Shown here: one piece after another, positions 8,886 through 19,382 of the stretch | How positions within the stretch are numbered: position 1 is the stretch's first letter | How the letters are laid out: each line of letters opens with the position of its first letter | Assembly: GCF_040451425.1 (NCBI RefSeq) | Contig: NZ_CP144374.1 | Span: 558,001-622,000, forward strand | From: Thermodesulfovibrio sp. 3462-1 | Lineage (GTDB): Bacteria > Nitrospirota > Thermodesulfovibrionia > Thermodesulfovibrionales > Thermodesulfovibrionaceae | Direction of reading: 5' to 3' | Length of the DNA stretch: 64,000 nucleotides | Position numbers and translations under genes: made by a program | Notes under the pieces: generated by a model | Databases searched by the model: none | The model's input: the letters and a program-made list of their open reading frames with translations, nothing else | Told to the model about the DNA's origin: nothing

Positions 8886-9799
8886 TAGCCTTTGTTTTTC
8901 CCGGACAGGGTTCACAGTATGTTGGAATGGGTAAGGATTTATTAGAAGTTGCAGGAGATTTATTTAAATTAGCCGGTGAAATTCTTGGTTTTGACCTTGC
9001 AAAGCTATGTATTGAAGGACCTCAGGAAGAACTCAACAAAACAGAAAACACCCAGCCAGCCATACTCACTGTATCTTATGCTTTGCTGAGAGAGGTTTTA
9101 GCTTCAGGAATATCACCTGTTTTTGTGGCAGGACATTCACTTGGAGAATACACAGCTGCAGTTTGTGGAGGTGTTTTCTCCTTTGAAGATGCTGTGAAAA
9201 TTACAAGAAAAAGAGGCGAGCTTATGCAAAAAGCTCAGCCAGAGGGCGTTGGTAGCATGGCTGCTGTTTTAGGGCTTGATGAAAATATTCTTAAACAAAT
9301 CTGTGAAAGTATTACAGATTTTTATGTTGACCTGGCAAATTTAAACTGTCCTGGACAGATTGTAATCTCAGGACACACAGAGGGAGTTAAAAAAGCCTCT
9401 GAGCTTGCAAAACAAAAGGGAGCTAAAAAGGTTGTGCCGCTTCAGGTAAGTATTCCATCTCATTGCATGCTTATGAAAGATGTGGCTCAGGAGTTTGAAA
9501 AGTATTTGAAAAAATTTAGTTTTAATAATTCAAAATTTCCAATTGTAAACAATGTTTCTGCAGAGGCAACTGAAGATGCTGAGGCTGTGCAGAATGCTCT
9601 TGTAAAACAGCTTTACAGCCCTGTCAGATGGCAGGATTGTGTAAAATACATGATTTCAAAGGGAGTAAATACATTCATAGAGATTGGTCCTGGAAAAGTT
9701 CTTTCCGGACTTATAAAGAGAATTGATCCGACAGTTAAAACTTACAATGTAGAGAGTTTGAACGATTTAAAGAGTGTTAAAAAGGAGGATTTAAAATGA
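8882..9799 (+). CDS. fabD: Malonyl-CoA:ACP transacylase
   Basis: Loads malonate onto acyl carrier protein for fatty-acid synthesis. The acyl-enzyme serine lies in GHSLGEY at residue 86, the opening FPGQGSQYVGMG forms the oxyanion loop, and SIPSHCMLM carries the catalytic histidine. Length 305 is typical. Overlaps etfA and mdh by 4 bp each. Its position among energy-metabolism genes, away from other fab genes, is unusual. Confidence 0.93.
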   Translation: MIAFVFPGQGSQYVGMGKDLLEVAGDLFKLAGEILGFDLAKLCIEGPQEELNKTENTQPAILTVSYALLREVLASGISPVFVAGHSLGEYTAAVCGGVFSFEDAVKITRKRGELMQKAQPEGVGSMAAVLGLDENILKQICESITDFYVDLANLNCPGQIVISGHTEGVKKASELAKQKGAKKVVPLQVSIPSHCMLMKDVAQEFEKYLKKFSFNNSKFPIVNNVSAEATEDAEAVQNALVKQLYSPVRWQDCVKYMISKGVNTFIEIGPGKVLSGLIKRIDPTVKTYNVESLNDLKSVKKEDLK

Positions 9800-10734
9800 G
9801 AAAAAAACTCGGAATTGTAGGCGCAGGAAATGTGGGCGCAACTCTTGCTTTATTTGCTGCGAACAGTGGATTATGTGATGTACTGCTTTACGATATTGTT
9901 GAGGGAATGCCTCAGGGCAAAGCGCTTGATATTCTCCAGAATACCGCTGTATTGGGCATAAAAGCATATATTACAGGAACAAACAATCTTGATGATCTTG
10001 CAGGCTCTGATATTGTAGTAATTACAGCCGGACTGGCAAGAAAACCCGGAATGAGGAGAAAAGACCTTCTCATGGCAAACGCTGAAATTGTTGGAGGAAT
10101 TGTAAATAAACTTGCACCGATCTGTCCTCAGGCAATATACATAGTTGTTACAAATCCAATGGATGTAATGGCTTATGTAACCCTTGCAATCTCAGGTGTG
10201 CAAAGACAGAGGGTTCTTGGCATGGGAGGAATTCTCGATTCAGCGAGATTTAAAACATTCATTTCAATGGAACTTGGAGTTTCACCGAGGGACATAGAAA
10301 CAATTGTGCTTGGTGGGCATGGACTTTACATGGTTCCTCTTGTAAGATTTACAACTGTAAAAGGTATTCCTCTTTCAAAATGGCTTTCACAGGACAGAAT
10401 TTCCTCTCTTGTCCAAAGAACTCGTGAAGGTGGTGCTGAAATTGTCTCTCTTCTTAAAACAGGCTCTGCCTATTATGCTCCTGCTCAATCAACCTTTGAG
10501 ATGGTAAAGGCGATAATTCTTGATGAAAAAAGACTGTTGCCATGCTCTGTTTATCTTGACGGAGAATATGGTGCAAAGGATGTATTTAATGGAGTGCCGG
10601 TTGTGCTTGGTAAACAGGGATTGGAAAAAATAATTGAGTTTGAACTTACAGAAGAAGAAAAATCAGCGTTTGCAAACTCTACAGAGGAAGTAAGCAATAT
10701 GATAAAAATTCTCAAAGAGGAGGGTAAGATATAA
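9796..10734 (+). CDS. mdh: Malate dehydrogenase
   Basis: NAD-dependent malate/oxaloacetate oxidoreductase of the LDH-like group, 312 residues. Visible are the NAD loop GAGNVGAT, the Asp at the end of strand 2 ([16 protein letters not shown]), the substrate-loop arginines in [11 protein letters not shown], the [10 protein letters not shown] motif and the catalytic GGHG. A strong AAGGAGG precedes the ATG. A single base separates it from ndk. Confidence 0.93.
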   Translation: MRKKLGIVGAGNVGATLALFAANSGLCDVLLYDIVEGMPQGKALDILQNTAVLGIKAYITGTNNLDDLAGSDIVVITAGLARKPGMRRKDLLMANAEIVGGIVNKLAPICPQAIYIVVTNPMDVMAYVTLAISGVQRQRVLGMGGILDSARFKTFISMELGVSPRDIETIVLGGHGLYMVPLVRFTTVKGIPLSKWLSQDRISSLVQRTREGGAEIVSLLKTGSAYYAPAQSTFEMVKAIILDEKRLLPCSVYLDGEYGAKDVFNGVPVVLGKQGLEKIIEFELTEEEKSAFANSTEEVSNMIKILKEEGKI

Positions 10735-10735
10735 A

Positions 10736-11149
10736 ATGGAAAAAACTCTTGTTATCATTAAACCAGATGCTGTAAAGAAAAATCTCATTGGAGAGATAAT
10801 TTCAAGATTTGAGAAACAGGGACTGAGGGTTGCTGCATTGAAAAAAATCAAGATGACAAAAGATGAAGCAAAAGGTTTTTACATTGTTCACAAGGACAGA
10901 CCTTTTTATGAATCTCTAACTGATTTTATGTCTGAAGGACCTATTGTTGTGATGGTTTTAGAGGGTAAGGATGCAATAGCAAAGGTAAGAAAGATTATGG
11001 GAGCAACAAATCCTACTCAGGCAGATGAAGGAACAATTAGAAAAGATTTCGGTGAATCTATAGAAAGAAATGCAGTGCATGGTTCTGACTCCCCTCAATC
11101 AGCAGCCTATGAAATTCAATATTTTTTCTCAGCGTTAGAAATTCTTTAA
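10736..11149 (+). CDS. ndk: Nucleoside diphosphate kinase
   Basis: Transfers the gamma phosphate between nucleoside di- and triphosphates through a phosphohistidine. The opening [12 protein letters not shown] and the active-site NAVHGSDSP (His115) are diagnostic; 137 residues is the usual length. Last gene of the etf-fabD-mdh-ndk operon. Its 3' end overlaps the convergent NUDIX gene by 15 bp. Confidence 0.96.
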   Translation: MEKTLVIIKPDAVKKNLIGEIISRFEKQGLRVAALKKIKMTKDEAKGFYIVHKDRPFYESLTDFMSEGPIVVMVLEGKDAIAKVRKIMGATNPTQADEGTIRKDFGESIERNAVHGSDSPQSAAYEIQYFFSALEIL

Positions 11150-11716
11150 GAAATTCGGGTCTCCTGATAAATAGGGAGGCCCCAGCTCATTCAAGAAATA
11201 ATTAAAGCAGAGAGGCATAAATGCATAATTTGAAATAAATCTAAAAAATTCATGTTTAAAGTTATCACTAAAAAAGCCGGATTTTAGAGAATTCTGGATT
11301 TTTTCAATACTCCAGAATGCAACCTCTTCAATTTCATTTTTGTTAAAATCAAAAGGTCCTTCATGAATTGTCCAGTATGTATAAACAAGCTCACTCTCAT
11401 ATTCATTTGAATGAATATATGTGTAAAGAAACCTGAGATTTTCAGGAACAACTCCAAGTTCTTCAAGCATTTCTCTTTTTGCTGCAGTTAAAATATTTTC
11501 TCCAGGCTTTATGTGCCCTCCAACCGAAGTATCCCACTTACTCGGTGCAACATCTTTATGAGATGCTCTTTTTTGAAGAAGTAACTCACCTTTTAAATTA
11601 AAAACCAGAACATGAACAACTTTATGAAGCATTGATGGGTTACCGTGAATAAAACTTCTTGGAGCTATTGATATGACTCTACCATCCTTATCAACGATTT
11701 CAAGAAACTCTTCCAT
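11135..11716 (-). CDS. NUDIX hydrolase
   Basis: A 193-residue protein with a complete Nudix box, [23 protein letters not shown] (key residues G-x5-E-x7-REMLEELG), preceded by strand residues [23 protein letters not shown]. The opening [14 protein letters not shown] resembles the YfcD and isopentenyl-diphosphate isomerase-like branch. The substrate, a nucleoside diphosphate linked to another moiety, cannot be assigned. The C terminus after the Nudix domain carries an extra tail of about 25 residues overlapping ndk. Confidence 0.85.
   Translation of the reverse strand: MEEFLEIVDKDGRVISIAPRSFIHGNPSMLHKVVHVLVFNLKGELLLQKRASHKDVAPSKWDTSVGGHIKPGENILTAAKREMLEELGVVPENLRFLYTYIHSNEYESELVYTYWTIHEGPFDFNKNEIEEVAFWSIEKIQNSLKSGFFSDNFKHEFFRFISNYAFMPLCFNYFLNELGPPYLSGDPNFLKNF
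11157..11183. terminator. Possible hairpin terminator between ndk and the NUDIX gene
   Basis: GGGTCTCCT and AGGGAGGCCC form an imperfect stem of about nine pairs (with G-U wobbles) just after the ndk stop. No uridine tract follows, and the stem lies inside the NUDIX reading frame, so this is a weak candidate. Confidence 0.3.
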
Positions 11717-11892
11717 TATACCCCTTTTCCATCAGAGTTTAAATATTTTACCTATTATTTGAATATTTTTCAATACATCGAATTGCCTCTGTGGTACTAT
11801 ATTGAAATGTCACACTTTATTACTAATTTAAGATGTCACATATATGTTAGCCTACTTCTTATAGAGGATAAAGCTATAAGGAGGAGGCTAAA

Positions 11893-12294
11893 TTGAAAGA
11901 GAGTATATTGTTACGGAGGAAGAATTGAAGAGACATTTTGTAATGAAAGAGGTTATTGAAGGGAAGATGAGGCTTTCGTTTAGGATTAAGCTACAGGCAG
12001 ATATTAAGGCTTAAGAAGAGATTTCTATCTCTGGGGGTTGAGGGTCTTATGAGGCAAAAGCCTGAGAAGCCCTCAAATCTTAAGGTAACAGAGGAAGATG
12101 CCAAAGGAAGGGATGCTTCTGAGATGGACTCATCTCAGCCCAGATTGATTGAAGAGATAAAGGAACCCTGGTGGCTTATTGCAATGGTAGATGATGCATC
12201 AAGGTATATCTACGCAGAATTCCATTCCTCTGAGACGGTATGGGTGAGTATGGCAGTTTTAAGGGTATACAATATTGTAAACTTTCATTATTGA
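11893..12294 (+). pseudogene. Transposase remnant with frameshifts and deletion
   Basis: Pieces in different frames read as one transposase. The first piece (VTEEELKRHFVMKEVIEG) is the start of an ISNCY-like helix-turn-helix transposase; a second frame continues ILRLKKRFLSLGVEGLMRQ and KPEKPSNLK; the last piece, from 12049, holds AMVDDASRYIYAEFHSSETV, the first catalytic strand of a DDE integrase core. The rest of the core is missing. Upstream at 11806-11840 two copies of ATGTCACA-like sequence may be remains of the terminal repeat. Identification of the IS family is tentative; that it is dead is clear. Confidence 0.65.
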
Positions 12295-12590
12295 GTTAGT
12301 AGACAGTTTTACTTTATACCTCATTCTATTGCTTTTAGAGTGTTTTTTGAGAGTTTTTTTATTCTCTTTTAGATTTTACATAGGGCGATTCAATGACTTG
12401 AAATTATCAGGAGATAATTGATATGATAATTTTAATATGAAGTGAATGCTTAGTTAGAATACTTTAGTAGCGATTAAAAATTTCCCTCCAAGATTCACCA
12501 TTAGATGAAGAACTTCCTCTGGCTCCATTAGGATTCCAGATTAAATTAATTTAAAAAATATCAGGCAGTATGCCTGAGAAAGGAGGTTTT
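12295..12590. other. Intergenic stretch with no recognisable gene
   Basis: About 295 bp of AT-rich sequence after the transposase remnant. No long frame, RNA gene or convincing terminator is visible. Only a good AGGAGG ribosome-binding site at the right end, belonging to the next gene, can be named. It is probably decayed sequence from the same insertion. Confidence 0.4.
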
Positions 12591-12806
12591 ATGGAAGAAG
12601 AAAACAATTTATCCGTCAACCTCCGTGTGCTTGTTACATACTTTCCAGAGATCGTTGAATGCCTTCATACTCCTAAACTCGGTGGCAAATGTAAAGGATG
12701 TGAATTTAAAGATGAATGCAGGGTAGTTGCAGTAGTCGGATTTCTTATGAATAGAGAAATAATGGGATTGTCCACAGGAACATCTGATACAGAACTGATT
12801 AATTAA
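12591..12806 (+). CDS. Small cysteine-motif protein of unknown function
   Basis: A 71-residue protein; ATG 12591 is chosen because AGGAGG lies directly upstream, in preference to the ATG at 12570. It carries C-x2-C-x5-C (KCKGCEFKDEC) plus an earlier Cys in VECLHTP, which could bind a metal. No family is recognised. It stands alone between a dead transposase and a hairpin terminator, with dnaE following. Confidence 0.55.
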   Translation: MEEENNLSVNLRVLVTYFPEIVECLHTPKLGGKCKGCEFKDECRVVAVVGFLMNREIMGLSTGTSDTELIN

Positions 12807-12815
12807 AACTCTGAA

Positions 12816-12845
12816 GGGAGGGGACAACCCCTCCCTGCATTATTG
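12816..12845 (+). terminator. Hairpin terminator after the small cysteine-motif gene
   Basis: A perfect 8-bp stem GGGAGGGG / CCCCTCCC (12816-12823 with 12828-12835) closed by an ACAA tetraloop, starting 10 bp after the stop codon. The bases downstream (TGCATTATTGTAT) are T-rich but not a pure tract. Confidence 0.6.
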
Positions 12846-12908
12846 TATAAAAGCTTCCTAAAGCACTGAAATTGACTAAAGGGAGAGTAAAATTTTAACA
12901 TTCATAAT

Positions 12909-15900
12909 ATGAGCATTCATGAGTTTGTCCATCTTCATGTACATACAGAATATAGTCTCCTTGATGGAGCAATAAGAATTGATGAATTAGTTGAACAGGC
13001 AAAGAAATACAATATGCCTGCTGTGGCAATAACTGATCATGGAAATCTTTTTGGAGTAGTGGAATTTTATAAAAAAGCCACTAAAGCAGGGATAAAACCT
13101 ATTATAGGTTGTGAGGTATATGTAGCTCCTCAGAGTCGTTTTGATAAAACAAAGATAAAAGCACCAGGAATGCCAGAGGAAGCATCATTTCATCTTACTT
13201 TGTTGGTGGAAAACGAGGAAGGATACAGGAATCTTACCCGACTTGTTACTCTGGCTTATACTGAAGGGTTTTACTACAAACCAAGAATTGATATGGAGCT
13301 TTTAAATCAATACTATAGAGGACTTATTGCTCTTTCTGGATGTCTTAAAGGAGAAATCCCACACAGTATTGTTCATGGAAACATTGATAGAGCTGAAAAG
13401 ACAGCAAAAGAATTAAAAGACCTATTTGGAGAGAACTTTTTCCTTGAAATCCAGTCAAACAGCCTTGTTGAACAGGAGATTGCAAATAAAGGATTAATTG
13501 AGATTTCAAAAAAATTTAATATTCCTTTGGTTGCTACCAATGACTGTCACTATCTTTACAGGTCAGATGCAAGGGCACATGAAATTCTGCTTTGCATCCA
13601 GACTGGCAAAACTATAAAAGACGAAACAAGACTGAAGTTTCAAACAGACGAGTTTTACTTTAAATCTCCAGAGGAGATTTATTCAGCATTTATTGAAATT
13701 CCTCAGGCACTGAAAAATACTCTTGAGATTGCAGATAGATGTAACTTCCATTTTAAACTTGGTGAATACAAGCTTCCAAAATACCATGTTCCCGACGGAT
13801 ACTCAGCAGAAGAATATTTAAAACAACTTGCTCAGGAAGGATTAAAAGAGAGATTTAATGGCAATATCCCTGAGGATTATATAAATCGTCTGGAAGAAGA
13901 ACTCAAAGTTATAACAAAAATGGGTTTTGCTTCATATTTTCTCATTGTATGGGATTTTATAAATTATGCGAGAAGAAAAAAAATCCCTGTTGGACCTGGA
14001 AGGGGTTCAGTAGCAGGAAGCCTTGTTGCTTATGCACTCAAGATTACCGATATAGATCCCATAAAATACGGGCTACTTTTTGAAAGATTTTTAAATCCTG
14101 AAAGAATAAGCATGCCTGATATTGATGTGGATTTCTGTAAGGACAGAAGAGAGGAAGTAATTAAATATGTTACAGAAAAATATGGAGTTGACAGAGTTGC
14201 ACACATTATAACTTTTGGAACAATGGCTGCAAGAGCAGTTGTAAGAGATGTGGGGAGAGCATTAAACATTCCCTATGGTGATGTAGATAAAATTGCCAAA
14301 ATGATACCATTTGCATGTCCATCTTTACAGCAAGCTTTAAATTTAGAACCAAGACTCAAGGAACTTTACGATAAATCTGAAACGATAAAAGAATTAATTG
14401 ACATAGCTTTAAGACTTGAAGGACTTGTAAGACACTCATCTCAACATGCTGCAGGCGTTGTTATTTCTCCTGAGCCTCTTGAAGATATAATGCCGCTTTA
14501 TAAAAATCCAGGTGAAGAGACTGTAATAAGCCAGTTTGATATGAAAGCCCTGGAAGATATTGGATTGCTTAAATTTGACTTTTTAGGTCTTAAAACCCTC
14601 ACTGTTATTGATGACACAATAAAATATGTTAAAGCTCAGGGTAAAGAGCTGAAATTAGAAAACATTCCTCTTGATGATAAGGAAACATATCAACTTCTTT
14701 GTTCAGGACAGACAACAGGAGTATTTCAGCTTGAAAGTAGAGGTATGAGAGAATTACTCAAGAGAGTAGAACCTCAGAGATTTGAGGACCTCATTGCCCT
14801 TGTAGCCTTATACAGACCCGGACCCCTTGGCAGTGGTATGGTTGATGATTTTATTAAAAGAAAAAAAGGACTGGTTCCCATTCATTACGATCTGCCAGAG
14901 CTAAAAGAAATACTTGATGAAACCTATGGAGTAATTCTTTATCAAGAGCAGGTTATGAAAATTGCCAATAAAATTGCAGGGTTTACAATGGGACAGGCAG
15001 ATGTTTTAAGAAAGGCAATGGGTAAAAAAATTCCAGAACTGCTTATGAGTCTTAAGGAAGAGTTTGTTCAGGGAGCCATAAGAAACGGAGTGACACAGGA
15101 CAAAGCAGAAGCTTTATTCAATATAATGGCAGCTTTCGCTGAGTATGGTTTTAATAAATCCCATTCTGCTGCCTATGCTTATTTAGCATACATTACAGCT
15201 TATTTAAAAGTTCATTATCCTAAAGAATTCTTTGCAGCAAACCTTTCAAATGAAATGGGAGATACAAATAAAATTGTTAAATTTATAAATGAATGCAAAG
15301 CATGGGGTATAGAAATTAAAGGACCTGACATAAACGAAAGCGACAGAGTCTTTACTGTAAGGGAAAATTCCATAAGATTCGGACTTGAAGCTGTCAAAGG
15401 AGTAGGAGGCTCTGCCCTTCAATGTATTCTCAATGAAAGGAAAAAGAAAAAATTTACATCAATGACTGATTTCCTGAGCAGAGTTGACACAAGAAAAGTT
15501 AACAAAAAAGTGATAGAATCCCTCATTAAAGCAGGAGCATTTGATTCTCTTTATCCTCAATACACTGCCAATCAGGCAAGAGCTATTGCAATGCATGAAC
15601 TTTTATCCTTTAAAGGCAATAAACTACCTGGTGGATTATTTTTTAATGAGCAAATTATAGAGCCATGGGATAATGAAACTGTACTGAGTGAGGAAAAGAC
15701 AGCGCTTGGTTTTTATCTTACAGGTCATCCAATGAAACCGCTGAGAGCAGTTTTGAATAGGATGGGGATCTGTACAATTGCTGATATTTTTGATACTGCA
15801 GAAGATGAGATTATTGAAATTGAACAGGAGCAGGAGATAAAAATAGCAGGCATTGTGGAAGAAGTAAAAAGTAAAGCAAAGGAAAAAGGTGTTACTGCTT

Positions 15901-16310
15901 ACATAACAATAGAAGATGAGACAGGCAGGGTTGAGGTTGTAATTTATCCTGAACTTTTTAAAAAATGTAGCAATATTTTAACAGAAAAAAACTCAATTAT
16001 CATTAATGGCATTGTATTTAAATCTCCTGATTCAACAAAATTTCTTGCAAGACAGATAGAAGATATGAAAAATCTGGATTTAAAAATAAAGTATGAATTA
16101 AGTGTTGACTGTTCAGACATGGAGAAAGCTTATAAAACTTTGAAAGAAATAAGACAATGTCTTGAAGAAACCCGTAATGGAGAAGGCAAAGTATATATAT
16201 GTTTAAATCTTGCTGACTGTCATGTTATAATTTTAAGTCCTTTTGAACCGTGCCTTGATTTTGAAACAAAAATACAAAAAATTGAAAATTGTCAGGTGAG
16301 AATATTATGA
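12909..16310 (+). CDS. dnaE: DNA polymerase III alpha subunit
   Basis: Catalytic subunit of the replicative polymerase, 1133 residues. Order seen: N-terminal PHP domain ([23 protein letters not shown]), polymerase palm with the acidic PDIDVDF near residue 405, fingers, a helix-hairpin-helix region and a C-terminal OB fold ([13 protein letters not shown], then [19 protein letters not shown]). No intein or split is present. Its TGA overlaps the accA ATG. No good ribosome-binding site is seen directly before ATG 12909, which is preceded by TTCATAAT. Confidence 0.96.
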   Translation: MSIHEFVHLHVHTEYSLLDGAIRIDELVEQAKKYNMPAVAITDHGNLFGVVEFYKKATKAGIKPIIGCEVYVAPQSRFDKTKIKAPGMPEEASFHLTLLVENEEGYRNLTRLVTLAYTEGFYYKPRIDMELLNQYYRGLIALSGCLKGEIPHSIVHGNIDRAEKTAKELKDLFGENFFLEIQSNSLVEQEIANKGLIEISKKFNIPLVATNDCHYLYRSDARAHEILLCIQTGKTIKDETRLKFQTDEFYFKSPEEIYSAFIEIPQALKNTLEIADRCNFHFKLGEYKLPKYHVPDGYSAEEYLKQLAQEGLKERFNGNIPEDYINRLEEELKVITKMGFASYFLIVWDFINYARRKKIPVGPGRGSVAGSLVAYALKITDIDPIKYGLLFERFLNPERISMPDIDVDFCKDRREEVIKYVTEKYGVDRVAHIITFGTMAARAVVRDVGRALNIPYGDVDKIAKMIPFACPSLQQALNLEPRLKELYDKSETIKELIDIALRLEGLVRHSSQHAAGVVISPEPLEDIMPLYKNPGEETVISQFDMKALEDIGLLKFDFLGLKTLTVIDDTIKYVKAQGKELKLENIPLDDKETYQLLCSGQTTGVFQLESRGMRELLKRVEPQRFEDLIALVALYRPGPLGSGMVDDFIKRKKGLVPIHYDLPELKEILDETYGVILYQEQVMKIANKIAGFTMGQADVLRKAMGKKIPELLMSLKEEFVQGAIRNGVTQDKAEALFNIMAAFAEYGFNKSHSAAYAYLAYITAYLKVHYPKEFFAANLSNEMGDTNKIVKFINECKAWGIEIKGPDINESDRVFTVRENSIRFGLEAVKGVGGSALQCILNERKKKKFTSMTDFLSRVDTRKVNKKVIESLIKAGAFDSLYPQYTANQARAIAMHELLSFKGNKLPGGLFFNEQIIEPWDNETVLSEEKTALGFYLTGHPMKPLRAVLNRMGICTIADIFDTAEDEIIEIEQEQEIKIAGIVEEVKSKAKEKGVTAYITIEDETGRVEVVIYPELFKKCSNILTEKNSIIINGIVFKSPDSTKFLARQIEDMKNLDLKIKYELSVDCSDMEKAYKTLKEIRQCLEETRNGEGKVYICLNLADCHVIILSPFEPCLDFETKIQKIENCQVRIL

Positions 16311-17293
16311 CTTATTATCTTGACTTTGAAAAACCCATACAGGAGTTAGAAACAAAAATTGAAGAACTGAAAAAGCTTTCAGATGGCAGTGAGATTGACC
16401 TTACTCAGGAGATAAAAAGGCTTAATAAAAAATTAAAAGAATTAAAATCTGAAGTTTACTCAAATCTTACAGCATGGCAGAAGACCCAGCTTGCGAGGCA
16501 TCCTGAAAGACCTTACACTCTTGATTACATTTCAATGATTTTTGAAGATTTTATTGAGCTTCACGGAGATCGCCGTTTTGGAGACGATCCTGCTGTAGTA
16601 GCAGGAATAGGTAAAATTGATGGTGCTTCTTATGCAGTTATAGGACATCAGAAAGGAAGAACAATAAAAGAAAGAATTTATCGAAACTTTGGTCAGGCTC
16701 ATCCAGAAGGATACAGAAAAGCATTAAGAGTTATGAAACTGGCAGAAAGATTTTCAATGCCTGTCATTACAATGATTGATACTCCGGGTGCTTTTCCAGG
16801 GATAGGCGCTGAAGAAAGAGGTCAGGCTGAGGCAATTGCAACAAATCTTATGGAGATGTCTTTGCTGAAAACACCTTTGATTGGGATTGTAATAGGTGAG
16901 GGTGGAAGTGGAGGCGCCCTTGCGCTCAGTGTGTGTGACAAAATTTTTATGCTTGAACATTCTGTTTATTCAGTTATATCTCCTGAAGGATGTGCAGCTA
17001 TACTGTGGAAAAAGAATTCTGATGTGGGAGTGGAAGACTATATGAAGGCAGCGGAAGAACTCAAGCTTACAGCCCAAGATCTGAAGAAATTCGGGATCAT
17101 TGATGATATAATTCCTGAACCACTTGGTGGAGCTCACAGACAACCGCATGAAACAGGTAAAAGAATCAAAAACAGAATAATCAGCACCGCAGCAGAACTT
17201 AGTAAAATACCAGTAGAAGAACTTATTAAAAAAAGATACGAAAAATTCAGGCAAATTGGAAATTTCTGGAGTTCATCTCGTAGTAGAAAGTAA
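16307..17293 (+). CDS. accA: Acetyl-CoA carboxylase, carboxyltransferase alpha subunit
   Basis: Forms the carboxyltransferase with AccD and makes malonyl-CoA for fatty acids. The start [15 protein letters not shown] and the body motifs [18 protein letters not shown] and [10 protein letters not shown] are typical; 328 residues from ATG 16307, which overlaps the dnaE stop as ATGA. A dnaE-accA pair is common in bacteria. The 3' end overlaps the convergent PIN-domain gene by 21 bp. Confidence 0.95.
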   Translation: MTYYLDFEKPIQELETKIEELKKLSDGSEIDLTQEIKRLNKKLKELKSEVYSNLTAWQKTQLARHPERPYTLDYISMIFEDFIELHGDRRFGDDPAVVAGIGKIDGASYAVIGHQKGRTIKERIYRNFGQAHPEGYRKALRVMKLAERFSMPVITMIDTPGAFPGIGAEERGQAEAIATNLMEMSLLKTPLIGIVIGEGGSGGALALSVCDKIFMLEHSVYSVISPEGCAAILWKKNSDVGVEDYMKAAEELKLTAQDLKKFGIIDDIIPEPLGGAHRQPHETGKRIKNRIISTAAELSKIPVEELIKKRYEKFRQIGNFWSSSRSRK

Positions 17294-17863
17294 AAAGTCT
17301 TTAAATTTTTCTGGGATAATCCATTCAATTCCGAGTTTATTAGCCCATTTGATTAAACCTTGATCACCCGTTACCAGTGTTGCTTTAAGCTCCATAGAAA
17401 GAAATATGAGATCAACATCTTCTTTACTGTCAATAATACCTTCACGGAGTGCTTCTCTGTATTTTTTTCTTAAATCTTTAATTACTTCATCAGGTTCTTT
17501 CTGTGTGACATTTCTTACAGCATTTTCTGCAACTCTCAAGCCTTTATTTATTCTCTGCCTCATCTCTTCAACGAGCTCATAAAAAAATATTGCCGGGCAC
17601 TGACTTCTGTGTTTATCAGGAGATTTGATTCTGATTAAAAAATAAAAATCTTTCGGAATTTTTTTTTCATCAACAAAATACATTAACTCCTTAAAAACAG
17701 TAGAGGGAATATAAAATTCAAGATTTTTAGCTTTTTTAGCTATTTTTATAAATTCTTCAATCGCCTGTTCAGGACTTTTACCAAAAAAATTTCTTATATC
17801 AGGATTTACAAAAACGCTTGTATCAAGAACTATTTTTCGTTTTCTACAAAAAAAATCAATCAT
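17273..17863 (-). CDS. PIN-domain RNA ligase partner protein
   Basis: A 196-residue PIN-fold protein. Acidic metal-site candidates are the D of [10 protein letters not shown], the E of [10 protein letters not shown], and the [10 protein letters not shown] and [10 protein letters not shown] stretches. Length and sequence match the family named as partner of an archaeal-type RNA ligase; family members usually sit beside that ligase, but no ligase is seen here. Likely an RNase. It overlaps the TPR gene upstream by 4 bp, so they are co-transcribed. Confidence 0.7.
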   Translation of the reverse strand: MIDFFCRKRKIVLDTSVFVNPDIRNFFGKSPEQAIEEFIKIAKKAKNLEFYIPSTVFKELMYFVDEKKIPKDFYFLIRIKSPDKHRSQCPAIFFYELVEEMRQRINKGLRVAENAVRNVTQKEPDEVIKDLRKKYREALREGIIDSKEDVDLIFLSMELKATLVTGDQGLIKWANKLGIEWIIPEKFKDFLLSTTR

Positions 17864-19173
17864 TTCAGGATTTCACAGCCTCTCAGGTCAACCTCAAAAC
17901 TACTCCATGTTCCACAAACAGGGCATCTTCCTACCCATTCTTCAAATGTTGAATGACATGCCCTGCATAGATAAGACAAGGTTGATACCTGTGTTTCAGG
18001 GCAAAGTTCTTTAAATTCAGAGATAGCTTTCGTTATCTGATTTCTTCTCATGTAAAGATATCCTTTGATGCAATGTAGTTTTGGAGTTGAACATATGGCT
18101 GGATCTATAGAAGACAAGATTTCTATGGCATCATCAATCATTTCCAAACGATAATAAAGTCTGCCAAGAAGAAATTTAAGCTCCACATCATCAGGCTGCT
18201 CATTTATTGCTTTGAAGTAAAATTGAATTAGTCTTTTAGGATCACCTATACTGATAAGTAAGTCTTCAAGTCTTATGAGCAAAATTTTTGATTTTAAATT
18301 GTCGTATGATTTCTGAAGAAACTCAATTGCTTCCTTAACTCCCTCTTTTGAAAGAATGACCTCTGTCATTCCAAGATAAGCAGGTACAAATTCAGGATAG
18401 TTATTAATAAGGCTTGAAAAAACCCTTCCTGCCTGTTCAATCTCGCCAGATTCAAGGTTTACTCTCCCGTACTCGTATGTATATCCTACAAGTTTTTTTT
18501 CTTCCTCTGCTTTTTTATATTCAGGAACAAGTTTTAGAATCTTTTTCTGAAGACTGATCAGATCTTCCCATTTTTCAAGTCGTTCCAGAATATTTCTCAT
18601 TTTGTAATGTGCCAGAGGGCTATCTGGTTCAAGATTTATGATCTGTTCAATATATTTAATTGCGAGTTCATTTTCATTCATTTTTTCCATAACATTTTCC
18701 AGAGAAAAAAGAGGAACAATATTTTTAGGATCAAGTTCATAGGCTTTTTTGTAATATTTAAGTGCAGTTTTATAGTCTTCTTCCTTCATTGACAGGTCCC
18801 CAAGCCTTATGAGAGCATCTACATGTTCTGGTTCTTCTTTCAATATCTCCTGTAAAGCTTCTTTTGCTTCTTGAACTTTGTCCCTCATGATGTCTCTCAG
18901 TGCCTTTGCATAGTAATCCTTTATTTTTTCTTCTTTTTTTTGCTTTTTTTGCAATTGAAGTTTACTTATCAGATTGCTTGTGTCTCTGATAAAAAAGACA
19001 ATAAAAACAAAAAAGGCTCCAAAACTTAAAGAAAGAAGCATTAATCCTATTTTTGGCATCTCATAAGATGCACCAAATGGAACTTTAATAATTACCATTT
19101 CTTTATTTTCCATGGCAAAAAGTCCGATAACTGTGAGAAAAACAAGAAGTAGAAAAATCAAAAATTTTGACAT
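17860..19173 (-). CDS. LapA/LapB-like membrane-anchored TPR protein with C-terminal rubredoxin-type domain
   Basis: A 437-residue protein. Residues 1-70 contain two transmembrane segments in a LapA-like (DUF1049) arrangement, followed by a basic coiled stretch, then about eight TPR repeats (near 85-400), and a metal-binding end LCRACHSTFEEWVGRCPVCG (two CxxC). LapB of Enterobacteria has the same TPR plus rubredoxin plan and controls LpxC turnover and LPS export; here the LapA-like anchor and LapB appear fused. Function by analogy: cell-envelope assembly on the cytoplasmic face. First gene of a two-gene operon with the PIN gene. Confidence 0.75.
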   Translation of the reverse strand: MSKFLIFLLLVFLTVIGLFAMENKEMVIIKVPFGASYEMPKIGLMLLSLSFGAFFVFIVFFIRDTSNLISKLQLQKKQKKEEKIKDYYAKALRDIMRDKVQEAKEALQEILKEEPEHVDALIRLGDLSMKEEDYKTALKYYKKAYELDPKNIVPLFSLENVMEKMNENELAIKYIEQIINLEPDSPLAHYKMRNILERLEKWEDLISLQKKILKLVPEYKKAEEEKKLVGYTYEYGRVNLESGEIEQAGRVFSSLINNYPEFVPAYLGMTEVILSKEGVKEAIEFLQKSYDNLKSKILLIRLEDLLISIGDPKRLIQFYFKAINEQPDDVELKFLLGRLYYRLEMIDDAIEILSSIDPAICSTPKLHCIKGYLYMRRNQITKAISEFKELCPETQVSTLSYLCRACHSTFEEWVGRCPVCGTWSSFEVDLRGCEILK

Positions 19174-19240
19174 TTCATGTACCTCTCACTCGTGCAGTTT
19201 TTTAATTATACCTTAAAAAAGCAAGAAAAATTAATAGCAA

Positions 19241-19271
19241 TTGACAAAATAACATATATATATGTTATTTT
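19241..19271 (+). promoter_or_regulatory. tRNA promoter with 26-bp perfect palindrome
   Basis: A consensus TTGACA at 19241-19246 precedes the tRNA gene. The likely -10 is TTATTT at 19265-19270 with an 18-bp spacer. Between them, 19246-19271 is a perfect 26-bp inverted repeat centred on AACATATA/TATATGTT. It could be an operator or a chance product of TA-rich DNA. Confidence 0.45.
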
Positions 19272-19280
19272 TAAAAAATC

Positions 19281-19353
<73 letters not shown>

Positions 19354-19382
19354 TTATAAATAATTTCAATAACTTACAAACC

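Noticed and set aside
11806-11840. Pair of ATGTCACA-like motifs as operator sites
   Set aside because: They sit just upstream of a dead transposase and are better explained as terminal-repeat remains; no functional gene follows.
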